Assembly (NCBI GenBank): GCA_024760905.1
Contig: CM045737.1
Coordinates: forward strand, 10,168,726-10,232,725
Direction of reading: 5' to 3'
DNA: 64,000 nt
Source of the DNA: Plotosus lineatus
Taxonomy: Eukaryota > Chordata > Actinopteri > Siluriformes > Plotosidae
Every line of letters begins with the position of its first letter. The stretch's first letter is position 1. The position numbers and the translations under genes were made by a program. This document shows, piece after piece, positions 24,224 to 39,200 of this stretch. The notes under the pieces were generated by a model. It made no database searches. It saw only the letters and a program-made list of their open reading frames with translations, and was not told the DNA's origin.

Positions 24224-27200
24224 TGCAAACACACTTATACATTTATACACACTTCTGAGGTCAGTTATTAATTAGTGAATGAGCCTAGAAGTGTGTATGC
24301 ATGTATGTGTGTGTATATGGTTCAGGGTGATCTCAGTCGACACTGAGCAAGGAGGGTGAATACCCTCAACTCCTCAGGAGTCCATCGCAGAGTAACACAC
24401 ACATACATGCATATACGCTTCTTGGGTTAGTTATTAATTAGTGAATGAACCTAATGTGCAAGTCTTTAGACTAGGAGGAAATGGGGGAATCCGGAGGAAA
24501 CCCATGCAAGCACAGAGAAAACATGCAAATTCCACACCGACACGTCCTCGCCAAATGATGGACTTAAATCCAGGACATTCTTGCTGTAAGGCAGATATGC
24601 TAACAATTATAAAACTGTTATACCCCAGATGGATTACATGAAGGAATTTATTGAAAGGGCAGAAACACGCTGACTGTGATGCAGCTGCTCTTAACAAAAG
24701 TCAGCAATTGTTCTTTTATATGACCAGCCTTTGATAGCCCAGTTTGCTGTGCTGGGGTTGGAGTGACCGAGACAAACCCTTGATAGTGGATCTGTAAGGC
24801 CCAACTTTGGGATCGGTATTCCAGCACCTTACCACCAGCCACCACTGCCTCTACTGTGTGCATATGCCAGACATATCAAATTTGAGCACTAGGGAGCAGT
24901 GTTGCATGTTCCAAGTCAGAATGTACAGAGGTATAGACCCCAGAAACCTTTTGATTTACACTTTTATAAAGCAGGGGTCGCAGTACCAAAGTAGTGTACA
25001 CTATATGATGTTGGCAATGTTCACACTGTGCTTGATAATTATTCATAAATTATTTTATTTTGCTGTCCTGTATTAATCCCGTAAGGGAACTTATTGCCTC
25101 AACATTTAACTCCTTAAATGACACACACACTCACTCACTTGGAGCAGGGGGCTGCCGAGCATTGGGCCACCCAGAGAGCAGTTGGGGGTGGGGGTTGGGT
25201 GCGTTATTCAAAGGCACTTCAGTTATGAGGGTAGAGGAATGGAAAATGCAGCTCATTCTACCACCGCCACACATTTTTCCTTCTACTTTGGGAATTGAAC
25301 CAGTAACCTTTCAGCCCAGAACCCACTTCTCTCATCAATAGACCACGGTTGCCCCCACATGAGGAAATTTGTCCTGTATTGTTTCCCATTGCTTTTGCAC
25401 CATGAAAATATTCACTGGTATCTTGTAGTTTTTTCAACGAGTGAGTCATTTATAATTAATTTCCCTTATGGGATTATACAGTATATCAAAATTTAAAAAA
25501 ATCTAAATTAGTGTTGATATCATGCTATTGACTGTTTTTCAAACTGCTTTGAATTGCTTTCTGAATAGAATGATTTGAATTGTCATAAACCAGCTGACTA
25601 CACATCCCACACCAGCACAAGTCACTGCATACAATTTTTAATTAAAAAAACTCTGCTGCATTGCACACATCACTCACTTTTACAACACAGAGCACACGTG
25701 GTTCCCCATCCAGATTGTTCTAGCCATGCTGACCCATAAACCCCTATCTCTGTCCTGAGGTAGATATCTTTTTTAAAAATTATTTATTTGTTTCCAGAAG
25801 TATAAGTATGATTCATCCCAGAGATGCAAGTTGAGGTCATGGTTTGTTCCACTGGGGTTTTGAAGGGGCTTCTTGTGTGCTTTTACACTCTGGATGGAAG
25901 CAGCAGCTGTACGATCAGCTGCCTGAGATCAAACCCCAGGCTGACCACAAGGTATCATAGTGCAATTAACTTTCTGTGGTCTGGCAATCCCGAGCATCCG
26001 CATTCTTGTCTTTGTACTGTTCACATACTTTACTGCACATTCTCAAGTTTTTATTCCAACTTTTAATGAGTGTTAAACATTTTAAAGTCTTCTGGTAAAT
26101 TGTCATAACCCTTTCTCCTGTCCTGAAATACACCCCGCGTCCTACACCATATTTAACTCATTTATTAGATTCCGGTGTTTAGATAAAGTTGTTTTTAGTC
26201 ATGGATCAATGTACCAGGATGACAATGATCCCAACATTCATCTAAATTTTTTTTGATGAAGTACCGGCAATCAGAAATCTTGGAAATTATAAACTGGTCA
26301 ATGTGATTTGATTGACTCATGAATAGACTAAATTCGCATCTCGGCTTGCGCACGGCTTCATGGGATCGACTACCAAACGTGGCAGAAGTAAACCTTGATG
26401 TGGATGAGAACTGCACGATCGATACGTTTAATTTCTGGAAAGTTCCCGACCTTCGAGCATATTGAATACGTGGGGTATTCCCAGTTGTTCCCGCAAGCGT
26501 GAATATGAACTTATGCTTGCATTTGCAGCCATGTTACAAAAGGAATTAAAACAAATCCAACGTGACGATGCCAGCTTGTTGACATTTGAAGTGGATGAGG
26601 AAAGCATGACCATTCCCGACCCCTTGGGACTTGAAGACGGCTGGGAGACAGAAAATGATGCCTTATCGAAGTGGCCCCCGTGTATGTATGCTGACATAGC
26701 GAATTCTTTGTGAATGAAAGACCAGGCACCCCTACTAGCGCGACTTTGTAATGACTACATAGGTAATTACAAGTTTGACAGCTGTCACTGAGTGATCTGA
26801 CAGCTTTTGTTTGTCTATTTTGCAAATTAACATAACAGTAATTTTCAAGATCTAAGTCTATGATATTCAATGATTACGGCATCGCCGATTTTTATGGTAA
26901 TTTAACGGGTAAATAAAAGATTATAGGGTCTATGAATTCGAATAAAGAATACTTTAACAATAAACTTACTGCTTTAATCCAACGTTTGCGTCCCTCCAGA
27001 TCCTTCAGCCTGGGAGGGAAGGTCAACAATGTGAATGGCAGCGGACATGTGCACGCATTAGTCCCAAATTTGCAGGCATGTATACTGCAAATTTCCTTTT
27101 CCAAAGCTCGAGATGATAAATGCCATTCCCACACTTCACTACGGCACAATGCCTACCTGGCATATCGATACATGTCATTTAAAGCTTAAGGCAGGCTTTA

Positions 27201-30200
27201 AGCGGCAGTTGTTAGGATGTGTTTACATACAAAAGCAAGTGGCTACAAGAAAGTTTGGTAGCAGTGATGCTTGGATCACAGGTTGGGTCACGTTCCCCAC
27301 ACATGCGCAGTCGTAATGCGAATTTAGTCTATTGATTACACACAGAACGCAAAGTTTCCTAGAAATACCTGTAAAAACAACACTAACAAGAGTTCTTACT
27401 GTTATAAACACAAATGGAGACGAAATTATAGCGCTTTTAATTTTTTGTAGGAATTAATTTTACATTTTTAATCTTCTGCTGACAATCACAAGTAAAATTT
27501 GAACTGTAATTAAATTTTCAAGCATATTTGTAGCGGTGTGTTGTAAAGCCATGAGCTCGATTTTGTTGCCCCCTTCATGTGCATGTTCTGTGACAGGCAT
27601 GTGTGCTCTTTGACCGTCTGCGCTGAATGCACTTGCGCCTCTGCCACTTGTTCTCCTCGCTGCTTGTATAGCATTTTATAAACTCCTGTACATACCATCC
27701 ATACCTTCTTACAAATTGCTATGCAGTCTCATGCAATCATGCAACCTCCCACAATCCATCATGCAGTCTCATGCAATCATGCAACCTCCCACAATCCATC
27801 ATGCAGTCTACATACATTTGTACAATGTACAAACCACTGTACTGTCTACATACCATCGTACATTCCACATACATTTGCAGGTAACATTGAACAGTTTACA
27901 TACCACTGCACATAACATTGTACACTCTACCTGCCTCCATACATATCATACAATCCATGCCCCTTTGTAAATCCCATCGTACAGTCTACATACCTTCTTG
28001 CATAATCATACAGTCTACCTACCTTCGTACGTACTGTTGTAGAGCAGTAGTCCCCAAACTTTCTGAATCTGAGAGTTACTTCTTGGGTACCAATTAATGC
28101 GAAAGACTACCAGGTCGATACACACTTCTGAAATAACAAATTTGTTCAATTTATCTTTATTATTAATGATATTCATCTATGTGAAGATAAGGATTTGATT
28201 AAAAATATTAATAATAGTAAAAAAAAAAGAAAAATAGACGCAGCTCAATGGAGAATGGTGCGATGGAGCTGTGGGCTTGTTCTAAAACTAGCAGTGAACA
28301 GGCTCGTGGGTGACTCAGGTTGTCCTTGTGTGCGACCTCGTGCCCCCTGTTGTAGAGGCCACATACCCTTATACAGTTATACCTATTCCACTCTTTAATA
28401 CCCTTTAATACCCTTTTTACCTATTACATACCCTTATACAGTTATAGCTATTCCACTTTTATGTAAATATCATATGTACCACATCGTATAGACCAGGGGT
28501 CCCCAACCATCGGTCCACGGACCGGTACTGGTCCACGGCTTAATTGGTACCGGCCCGCTGAAGAAATAATTAATTATTTCAGTTTTATTTATTATCTGAG
28601 TCTGAACGATCTTTATTTTTGAAAAACTTTTATTTTGGAAAAATGACCGGATTCTCTTGGTTACATGCCGGTCATTTGAGTGCTAAAATGTAACCCACAA
28701 GGGGATGGAACATAAAAGAGGCGAGTTGGACATGTTTCAAACAATAGCAGGAATTTTGGGTGAGACTGAGCCTTCATTCTCCCAGCTGGTGCACCATCTT
28801 TTTTTTTTTTGTTTTTTTTTTTTTAAATAAAGTTCAAGCTCCATTCCCAACCAACTTTGTTTCAGCTGTTGAAAAATAACATTCATGGAGTGCTTATTAT
28901 TATTGTTATTATTGTTATTAGGGGGCAGTGGTGGTCTAGTGGTATAGGGCGCTGGATCGCTGATCCAAAGGTTGGGGTTTCGAGTCCCACCTCCACAGGG
29001 TTGACACCCCCCCCCCCCCCCCCCTAGTGCAGCTAACTGGGTTATCAAAGGCTTTCGAAAATTTTCGGATGAAAGCAAATTTTGCATGTCATTCGGAAAT
29101 CAAGGTGCCAGAGTCTGGAGGAAGACTGGGGAGAAGGAAATGCCAAAATGCCTAAAGTCCAGTGTCAAGTACCCACAGTCAGTGATGGTCTGGGGTGCCA
29201 TGCCAGCTGCTGGTGTTGGTCCACTGTGTTTTATCAAGGGCAGGGTCAATGATTTTGGAGCACTTCATGCTTCCATCTGCTGAAAAGCTTTATGGAGACC
29301 AAGATTTCATTTTTCAGTACGACCTGGCATCTGTTCACAGTGCCAAAACTACTGGTAAATGGTTTACTGACCATGGTATTACTGTGCTCAGTTGGCCTGC
29401 CAACTCTCCTGACCTGAACCCCATAGATAATCTGAGGGATATTGTGAAGAGAAAGTTGAGACACCAGACCCAACACTGTGGATGAGCTGAAGGCCGCTAT
29501 CGAAGCATCCTGGGCCTCCATAACACCTCAGCAGTGCCACAGGCTGATTGCCTCCCCGCATTGAAGCAGTCATTTCTGCAAAAGGATTCCCGACCAAGTA
29601 TTGAGTGCTTAACTGAACATAATTATGTGAAGGTTGACTTTTTTTTTATATCTTAAAAACATTTTTTTTATTCGTCTGATGAAATATGCTAATTTTTTGT
29701 GATGGGGATCTTTGGTTTTTCTTTACTTTTTTGCCAAAACTATCAATATTAAAACAATACAAGTCTTGAACTACTTCAGTTGTGTGTAATGAATCTAAAA
29801 TATATGAAAGTCTAATGTTTAACAGTACATTACAGAAAATAATGAACTTTATCACAATATGCTAATTTTTTGAGAAGGACTAGTATGTACCTACAAGCGT
29901 AGCACCTGCGGCTGTTTCAGCTCTCTGATGCAGCTCCGTGGCTTTTAAAAATAATGAATGTGTACTTTATGGTGGCTGACGCATGCAAACAAGCTTCATG
30001 TACAAAAACCACTGCATCACCAACAACTGCAAAAAGAAAATGCCGCTTATTTACTTACGTCCGAAGCACTCCGGGCTCCCAGGGGTAGAGAATTAAACCA
30101 GTTTTCACCTGAATGATGGGAGAATCTGCCTAAGGCAGAGCCCTGCAACGGTTGGGTACCCACAGGTACCCAGCGGGTAACCTTGAAGAAAAATGTTCTT

Positions 30201-33200
30201 TTAGGGTTGAAAATTACATAGCTGAGAATTAAGAGTCATGGGTGCAGGCGCATATTTATTTGGTGTGGGCAGGGTGATTTAGTGTGTGTGTTCTTGTGGA
30301 CATGGCTATCGTTATATTATCAGCTACATTGAGAGTCTCAGTATTTTTGATCTGCTGTGTTGGTGGATTTCCAAACCCTTGTGCTCATGGCAAGCAGTGT
30401 TCTCTCCATCCCTGCAGCGATGCAGCGAGAGAGAGAGATTTTTGTGCCGCTGGGGTTTGTAATCCAGGAACGGAAATCACAGCAGAAGTAAGACATTGGC
30501 TGAGATCTGGTCTATGCACAGTAATCTCTGAATTCAATAACTCTCCTCCCAGTGACAAAATAAAAGACTGGGTCTGGTTCAGTCTTTATTCTGAGAATGG
30601 GTCGTCAGTGCAGTATGAAGCATTAATATTATTTAAAAGAATGTTGAGCAGACTCCTTAAAATAAGTCTTCATATACTTTTCTATGTTGCTGTCATTTTT
30701 GTAAATTAAAACTATGACAAAACAATATTTAATATAACAAATAAAGAAAAAGATCCCACGAAGGGAGTGATGGTGAGATAGGTTACCCAATTCTAACACA
30801 TCTGGCTGCACCCCGTCCCTCGCTTCGTGGGATAGATAGTCTTTTTCTTTATAAAAATACAACAAGGACTCGAACACATTCATTTATTTTTATGAAACAT
30901 TTAATTCTAATTAGGGTCGCAGGGAGGATGGCGATTTATTTATTTTTTTAAATCTAAATGTTTTTGTTGCAAGCAGAATTGTAATTTCATTGTCTCTGCA
31001 GTCGTTTAAGTCAATGCAACACATGTTTTTTTTTAATATTAACATGAAGGGAAAAAGGGGAAAAAACATTACTAGTCTTTCTCAAAAAATTAGCATATTG
31101 TGATGGTTCATTATTTTCTGTAATGTACTGATAAAAATTAACTTTCATATATTTTAGATTCATTGCATACCAACTGAAATATTTCAGGTCTTTTATTGTT
31201 TTAATACTGATGATTTTGGCATACAGCTCATGAAAACCCAAAATTCCTATCTCAAAAAATTCACATATTTCATCCCACCAATAAAAAAGTGTTTTTAATA
31301 CAAAAAAGAAGTCAACATTCAGATAATTATGTTCAGTTATGCACTCAATACTTGGTCGGGAATCCTTTTGCAGAAATGACTGCTTCAATGTGGCCTGTGG
31401 CACTGCTGAGGTGTTATGGAGGCCTAGGATGCTTCGATAGCGGCCTTAAGCTCCTCCACAATGTTGGGTCTGGTGTCTCAACTTTCTCTTCACAATATTC
31501 CTTCACAATCACAATATAGCTTGAGGGTGTCAATGATGGCCTTCTGGACAGCAGTCAGGTCGACAGTCTTACCCATGATTGCGGTTTTGAGTAATGACCA
31601 GGCTGGGAGTTTTTAAAAGCTTCAGGAATCTTTTGCAGGTGTTTAGAGTTAATTGGTTGATTCAGATGATTAGGTTAATAGCTCGTTTAGAGTACCTTTT
31701 CATGATATGCTAATTTTTTGAGATGTGAATTTTGGGTTTTCATGAGCTGTATGCCAAAATCATCAGTATTAAAACAATAAAAGACCTGAAATATTTCAGT
31801 TGGGGGCAATGAATCTAAAATATATGAAAGTTTAATTTTTATCAGTACATTACAGAAAACAATGAACTTTATCACAATATGCTAATTTTTTGAGAAGGAC
31901 TAGTATATGCAGTGTTAGTTGATTTTATCATCATCATCATCTTCCGCTAAGTCCAGGGTCGGGTCGCGGCGGCAGCAACCTAAGCAAAGAGGTCCAGACG
32001 TCCCGCTCCCCAGTTACTTCCTCCAACTCTCCCAGGGGTAACCGAGGCGGTCCCAGACAAGCCGAGAGATGTAGTCCCTCCAGCTTGTTCTAGGTCAACC
32101 CCGGGGTCTCTTCCCAGTTGGACATGCCCGAAACACCACACCAGGGAGGCGTCTGGGAGGCATCTGACCAGATGCCCAAGCCACCTCAACTGGCCCCTCT
32201 CAATGCGGAGGAGCAGTGGATCTACCCCAAGCTGTCCAAGGATGGTAGAGTTTCTTATCTTATCACTAAGGGAGAACCCGCCACCCGACGAAGGAAGTTC
32301 ATTTCAGCCGTTTGTATTCGTGATCTTGTTCTTTCGATCACTACCCAAAGCTCGTGACTAGAGGTGAGGGTTGGAACGTGGATCGACTGGTAAATTGAGA
32401 GCTTCACCTTGCGGCTCAGCTCCTTCTTCACCACGATGGACCGGAACAGGCTCCGCTTAACAGCAGAGGCTGCAGCGATCCGTCTGTCGATCTCTCGCTC
32501 CATCCTTCCCTCACTCGTGAACAAAACCTCAAGATACTTAAACTCTTCCACTTGGGGCAGGACCTCATTCTTGACCGGAGGGTGCATTCCACCCTTGTCC
32601 AAATGAGCCTCAGACTTGGAGATACTGATCCTCATCCCGGCTGCTTCGCAATCGGCTGCAAATCGTTCCAATGAGAGCTGGAGGTCCCAACTTGATGAAG
32701 CCAAAAGGACAACATCATCCGCAAAAAGCAGAGACAAGATCCAGTGGCCACCAAACCAGAACCCCTCAATGCATTGATTGCGCCTAGAAATTCTGTCCAT
32801 AAAAATTATGAACAGAATTGGTGACAAAGGACCGTCTTGGCGGATGCCAACTCCCACCGGAAACGAATTCGACCTGTTATTGCCAATACGGACCAAACTC
32901 TGGCTCCGGTGATACAGCGACCGAATGGCTCGTAACAACGGGTCCGGAACGCCGTACTCTCGGAGCACGCCCCACAAGATTGTTCGAGGGACACAGTCGA
33001 AAGCCTTCTCCAAATCCACAAAGCACATGTGGATGGATTGGGCAAACTCCAATGCCCCCTCTAGAATCCTGTGGAACATATAGAGTTGGTCAAGAGTGCG
33101 ACTGCTAGGACGAAAACCACATTGTTCCTCCTGAATTCGAGGTTCGACTATCGGTTGGATCCTCCTCTCTAGTACCTCTGCATAGACTTTCCCAGGTAGG

Positions 33201-36200
33201 CTGAGGAGTGTAATTCCCAGCTAATTGGAACACACCCTCCGGTCCCCCTTCTTAAAAATTGGGACCACCACCCCAGTTTGCCAATCCAGAGGTACAGCCC
33301 CCAATGACCACGCCTTGTTGCAGAGACGTGTCAACCAAGACACGTCTCTGCAACAACACGTGGTCATTGCAGAGACGTGTCAACCAAGACAGACTTCTAG
33401 CATTCAGGGCCCTGAGATATTCGGGGTGGATCTCGTCCAACCCCGGAGCTCGACCACCGAGGAGCTTTTTGACAACCTCAGTGATCTCCACTCCAGTAAT
33501 GGGCAGCCCCACCCAAACCCCCAGGGTCTTCCTCTTCCACGGAGGGCGTGTTGGTGGGATTGAAGAGGTCCTCAAAGTATTTCCTCCACCTCTTGATGAC
33601 ATCCCCAGTTGAGGTAAGCAGCTCCCCACCTCCACTGTAAGCAGTGTTTGTGGAGAACTGCTTCTCCCTCCTAAGGCGTCGGATGGTGGTCCAGAACCTT
33701 TTTGAGGCCTACCGATAATTACTCTCCAGGCCCTCACCGAACTTCTCCCACGCCCGAGATTTTGCATCTGCGACAGCCTCAACTGCAGCATGTTTGGCCT
33801 GCCGGTACCTGTTTGCTGCCTCGGGAGTCCCACAGGCTAATAAAACCCGATAGGCCTCCTTCTTCAGCTGGACGGCCTCCTTCACCGCAGGTGTCCACCA
33901 ACGGGTTTGGGGATTACCGCCATGACAAGCACCAACGACCTTAGGGCCACAGCTATGGGCTGCCGCTTCAGCAATGGAGGCATGAAACATGGCCCATTCG
34001 GATTCCATGTCCCCCGCCTCTTCCGGGACGTGGTTGTAGCTCTGCCAGAGATGGGAGTTAAAGGCCTCTTGGACGGGGGACTCCGCCAAACATTCCCAGC
34101 AGACCCTGATTACACGCTTGGGCCTGCCAGGTCTGGAAGGCAGCCTCCCCCACCACCGAAGCCAACTCACAACCAGGTAGTGATCGGTAGACAGCTCAGC
34201 TCCCCTCTTCACCCGAGTGTCCAGAACATATGGTTGCAAGTCCGATGACACGACTACAAAGTCAATCATCGAATTGCGACCTCGGGTGTCTTGGTGCCAA
34301 GTGCACTTATGTTCGAATATGGTCTCAGCAACAAGGTCTTAGAGAGTGAGAGGATGCCAGAGGAATGGAGGAGAAGTGTGATGGTGCCCATTTTTAAGAA
34401 CAAGGGAGACGTGCAGAGTTGTGGCAACTACAGAGGGATAAGGTTGATGAGCCATACGATGAAGTTATGGGAAAGAATAGTGGAAGCTAGACTAAGGGCA
34501 GAGGTTAGCATTTGTGAACAACAGTTTGGTTTCATGCCAAGAAAGAAAACCACAGATGCAGTGTTTGCCTTGAGGATGTTAATGGGGAAGTACAGAGAAG
34601 GTCAGAAGGAGCTGCATTGTGCCTTTGTGGATCTGGAGAAAGCATATGACAGGGTGCCGAGAGAAGAACTGTGGTATTGAGACAGATGATTCGCTGTGGG
34701 AACCCCTGAAGGGAAAAGCCGAAAGGAAAAAAGATGCCGAGGTTAGAACTACCAGGTAGAAGGCCTAGGGTAAGATCAAAGAGAAGAGTTATGGATGTGG
34801 TGAAGGAGGACATGAAGGTTGTTAGTGTAAGAGAAGAGACAAAGGATAGGGTGAGATGGAGGCAGATCATTCGCTCTGGCAACCCCTGAAGGGAGCAACC
34901 GAAAGGAAAGGAAGATTAATGCTGACATTTTAGATTTACTGACCACCCCACACCCCAGCTTAATCGACCTCAATGTACCTTATTTATTTATTTATTAATT
35001 TATTTTTACTTCAAAGAGCAGATGAGTCAAGTGTGCAGTTGTTTTTACATATTAACTTTGACCTTATTAAAAACATATTCAGATTTTAGTGCCAGGACAA
35101 ATCTCATCTCGTAGAGGTTGCGGTGCTGAGCAAGACAACGATCTGTTACAGTAGCCTTAAAGCAGCAAGTCTTGTTTGTTGTTTTTCTCAGGTCAAGTCT
35201 TCAGGTTTTAAATTGAAAACAATTTAATTTGAGCTATGTACTTTACTTTGATTTTGTCCATTTTGAAAGAAAGATTAAAATTGGTTTAATCGAACCAATA
35301 ATTCATACTAGAGGGACACTTATAAGGGCCAAGGTATCCCAGCCATGCAACATGGGTAATGTAGCAGATAAACTGTATAACTTCAAATCAGTCCAAAAGT
35401 TGTATTGCCGAAGGATTCCGTGATAAGGTTTCTTTTTTCCTGAATGACCTGCGCAGTCGTCCTGCGAACTTGCAGCCAAAGCTTGGTGCATGTTAAAGTA
35501 CTGTTGTGCTTGTGTAAACCATATTTCAGATTGTGTCATGGACCCCTTAGCTTTGTATCCCTTTTTCTTTTGCTGAACTGCAACGCTTGGCAAGAAGGGG
35601 ATATTTTTCCTGGTTTGAATCAGTGTTGGGTCCACCGGTTCAGCACTATGAGACTCGGACAGCGACGCGGGCAACTATCCTACTCAATGTATTCACTTGC
35701 TTCTTCTTTTCCTTTCGGCTTTTTCCCGTTCTCAGGAGTTGCCACAGCGAATCATCTGATTCCCACATTTGATTTGGCAGAGGTTTTTACGTTGGATACC
35801 CTTCCTGACACAACCCTTTAGCAAGGGACAGAAACACGCTGACGGCTTTGCAGCCTACTCTTTACGAAAGTCAGCAATGGTTCTTTTACATGCCTCTCAC
35901 CATAGACAGTGAGAGACATGGCCCGCCTTGGATAACCCAGTTAGCTGCACTGGGGGAATGTATTCACTTGCTTAATTTGCTTTATTTGTGATTACAAGAT
36001 AGCACCAGTAGTCTCACCTAATAAGAAGGCTTTTAAAATGAAAGTGAACCAATTATTATGCCCAAAGAATATTGACTCTGTTAATCATATATATTTTTTT
36101 AAAATAAATAACTGTTATAGGCAGTGGTGACATAGTGCTGGATTACTGATGCAAAGGTTGGGGGGTCGAGCCCCACTATCAGCAAGTTGAAATATCTGTC

Positions 36201-39200
36201 CCCTCAGTTCCGCTTACTTGGGTTATCAAATGCCAACCATGTCTCTCACTGTCTGTGGTGAGATGTTCATGTAAAAGAACCATTGTTACGTTTGTCAAGA
36301 GGAGCTGCATAGCCGTCAGCGTGTTTCTGCCCAGGCAACTAAAGGTGGTCATGTGGTGAATAGCACACATACCATTGTATGTACCATAGATGCACAGTGT
36401 TTCGTAACACTTTCCTGAGGGAAGAAGTTCAAAAGTTTATGACCCTGCCCCTTTTCTGAACCTGGATTGGTACATTGATGGATTGCATTTTGGTTAGAGA
36501 TTTAAACAAATAAATTATTTTGATTCATTATCACATGTTTTGTCACGTGTTACTTTTTGTAATCCCCTCTGTGGGTTTAATTGTCCGTCCGTCGAAAGTG
36601 GACAACATCATCCGGGCTGAGCAATGTATAGGGTGTGTGATAAAAAAAAAAATTGGGAGATATGCACCGAGTTTGATGTTGAAACTTTACATAAAAGGCC
36701 AATTTAAAGAGAGAGAGAGAGAGAAAAAAACATAAGTCAAAATGATGAGAGATTTACAAGGTCCTGTATGGAATTTGAACCCACACACATTCAATTCGAA
36801 CCAAACCGGTTCTTTTTCGAAAGGTTTGTTTTCATCCCTCTGAATGAGGTAATATTTAACTGTTCCCATTCAGAGGCAGTTCAAGTAGTGTTTCAGTCAA
36901 CTTCACTCAATTCTTCTAATGTGTGCCTTAATCATCTGTGAGGTTAGAAGCGTTAGATCTTTTTTCTTCAGTAAGGTGCCTGCTTTAACCGCGTTCTGAT
37001 ACCGGAAACAGAAAACTGTGCTTGAGGGCAAATGGTTTCTTATTATTTTAGTAGTTTATGGAAGATCAAGACATGTTTGAGCAATGAGAGACAAGCTCAA
37101 GTATCATAGAGTGTCCTGAAAAGTGTAAATAAGAGCTGATCATGAAGAGCCACATTTTATAGAGTGTTACCACAAAGAGCCACATCATACACATGGGCAC
37201 ACATGAACATCACCCTTCCCTTACACACACACAAACCTCTGCTTAACCAGATTTATTTTAAATTTACACACCAACATGATAAAATACATCTTTGATGGTC
37301 AGAGTGCAACTGTGATTCAGTAGCAGTGTTAATGTCCAATATTCTGTGTTCAACAGTGTGACGTTGGACGTTGTTCAACAGTTGGACGTCCGATACCACT
37401 CATTTTAGTTTGTCGGTTTCAGGAGACAAGCGTGGGCAGTGGTTGCCTGGTGGTAAAAAGGAGCTGGATCATTGAGCCTAGGGTTGGGGGTTCGAGTCCC
37501 ATTCTTCCCAAGGTTGTCCCCCCCTCCCCGGGGGGGGGGGGGGGGGGGGCAGCGAACTGGGTTATCAAAGGCCAGCCATGTCTCTCACTGTCTATGGTGA
37601 GAGGTTCATGTAAAAGAATCATTGCTGACTTTCGTCAAGAGTAGCTGCAAAGCGGTCAGCGTGTTTCTGCCAATTGCTAAAGCGTTGTGTCAGGAAGGGC
37701 GTCCGACATAAAAACCTATGCCAAATCAAACATGCAAATCATTAATATATGACTTCCATGAGGATGGAGGCAGATGATTCGCTGTGGCGACCCGTGAAAG
37801 GGAACAGCTGAAAGGAAAAAAAGAAGTATTCAGGAAACAAGATTTCAACAATGTCACTGAGGGATTTTATAATGAACTCTCCTTCATTGTATGGCGTTTT
37901 GGCCCTTGTAATGTTCCAAGCCAGTTGATACATTGCAAGCGTTACCGTCTCTGAGCGCTTCGTAAAATTGTGTGAAAAACATCTGCTTTTCTGCCTGATT
38001 TTTCAAAGTGAACAACTTGTGTTTGCGAGGTTTAGTCCCTTCAGGAAATTCCTGGTCGAAGCATGCAGTGTGCTGACGAGGCGCTGAAGATTTGAAGTTT
38101 TGAAATGTGCCAATGACGCCTGAAATATAACGCAGAATGACTTTCCATCACATTCAAGAACAACAACAAAAACCTCACTCTGTTAAAAATGTCATTCGTC
38201 GTCTTCATATTTTCATTTTGCTGTGCATTTTTTTCTGCTATTTTAAGAGCAAATTTGATGATCTTGCCCATACTGGGAAGCTCTGCAGTATTTTTATCTC
38301 ATGCACATAAGCACATTAAAAACAAAAACTTCAATATGAACATAAGAGCCACACGTTGCTCGGAAGCCACGGGGCGGCCACACCTGATTTACCGTAATAT
38401 CATGATTCACTTATGGGAATTATGGAGTAATTTATTCCAATTGTATAAATGAAATCATGTTCATTCTTTTGTTCATCAGTATCAGTTACAACCTGCTCAG
38501 TGCATTATTTGCACACATTACCTGTTGCCAGCTTTCTTTTTTCCTTTTTTATTTTTTATATTTTTTATTTTGGGGCCGGTGGTGTAGTAGTAAGTGTGCT
38601 GGGCTCATGATCGAGAGGTCGTGGGTTTGAATCCCCTATACACCCCCACTGTGCTAACTTCCTTTGACAAGGTCTCAAGCACAAGTGTACCTCTGTTCAC
38701 CCAGCAGTATAAATGGGTACCAGTAAAAATACTGGAAAGGCAGCCTGCAATGGCCTTGCATCCCATTCAGGAAAAGGTAAAACTCAGTTGCTCCACGTTA
38801 CAGAAATCAAGTTGACTCGGTTCCCAACAAACTCCTCACAAGTCAGACTAAACAATCAACAGTTAATTTGTTTTGGGATTTTTTTTTTTTTCTGTTTGTT
38901 TTTGGGCTTCAAAGTAATAAGATTTAAAAACAAAACAAAGAAAATGACCTTAATTCACCCACTACCTTACTTTCTACACCATATGCTCCAAGTCTTCATT
39001 GTACAGTAGAAAGAAAAAGAAACATAGTGCGATAAGTTGGGTGCTGTTTTACCCTGAAACTTCTGATTCAATCACTACAAGGCTCACAATGTCATAAAAC
39101 TCGAAACCCCTCCACCACCACAGATATGCAGTTTCTGAAACGAAAGTACAGTGATGCCTCTGCTCACGAACATAATTGGTTCCCAGAAAGTGTGTGTGAG

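Larger units (their letters stand above)
31926..34316 (-). mobile_element. Rex3 LINE, endonuclease end to 3' tail, degenerate
   Basis: The (ATC)n tail (31926-31940) is followed by the RT and endonuclease on the minus strand. GGTGACAAAGGACC (about 32819) and GACCACCACCCCAGTTTGCC (about 33263) match the conserved Rex3 RT segments. 5' truncated near 34316, where it abuts another LINE. Confidence 0.88.

Noticed and set aside
27721..28035. CRISPR-like array (repeats and spacers)
   Set aside because: Two tandem 40 bp units plus degenerate repeats without unique spacers, in a vertebrate genome: a minisatellite.
28921..28999. tRNA gene (tRNA-like head with B-box)
   Set aside because: This head is repeated in many copies with the same body; it is the promoter part of a SINE, without a proper cloverleaf.
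30284..30709. 141-aa frame with a hydrophobic start
   Set aside because: No recognised domain, no splice or promoter context, and located in a repeat-laden intron.
35303..35674. 123-aa minus-strand frame
   Set aside because: No recognised similarity; could be an old transposase piece but I cannot support that.
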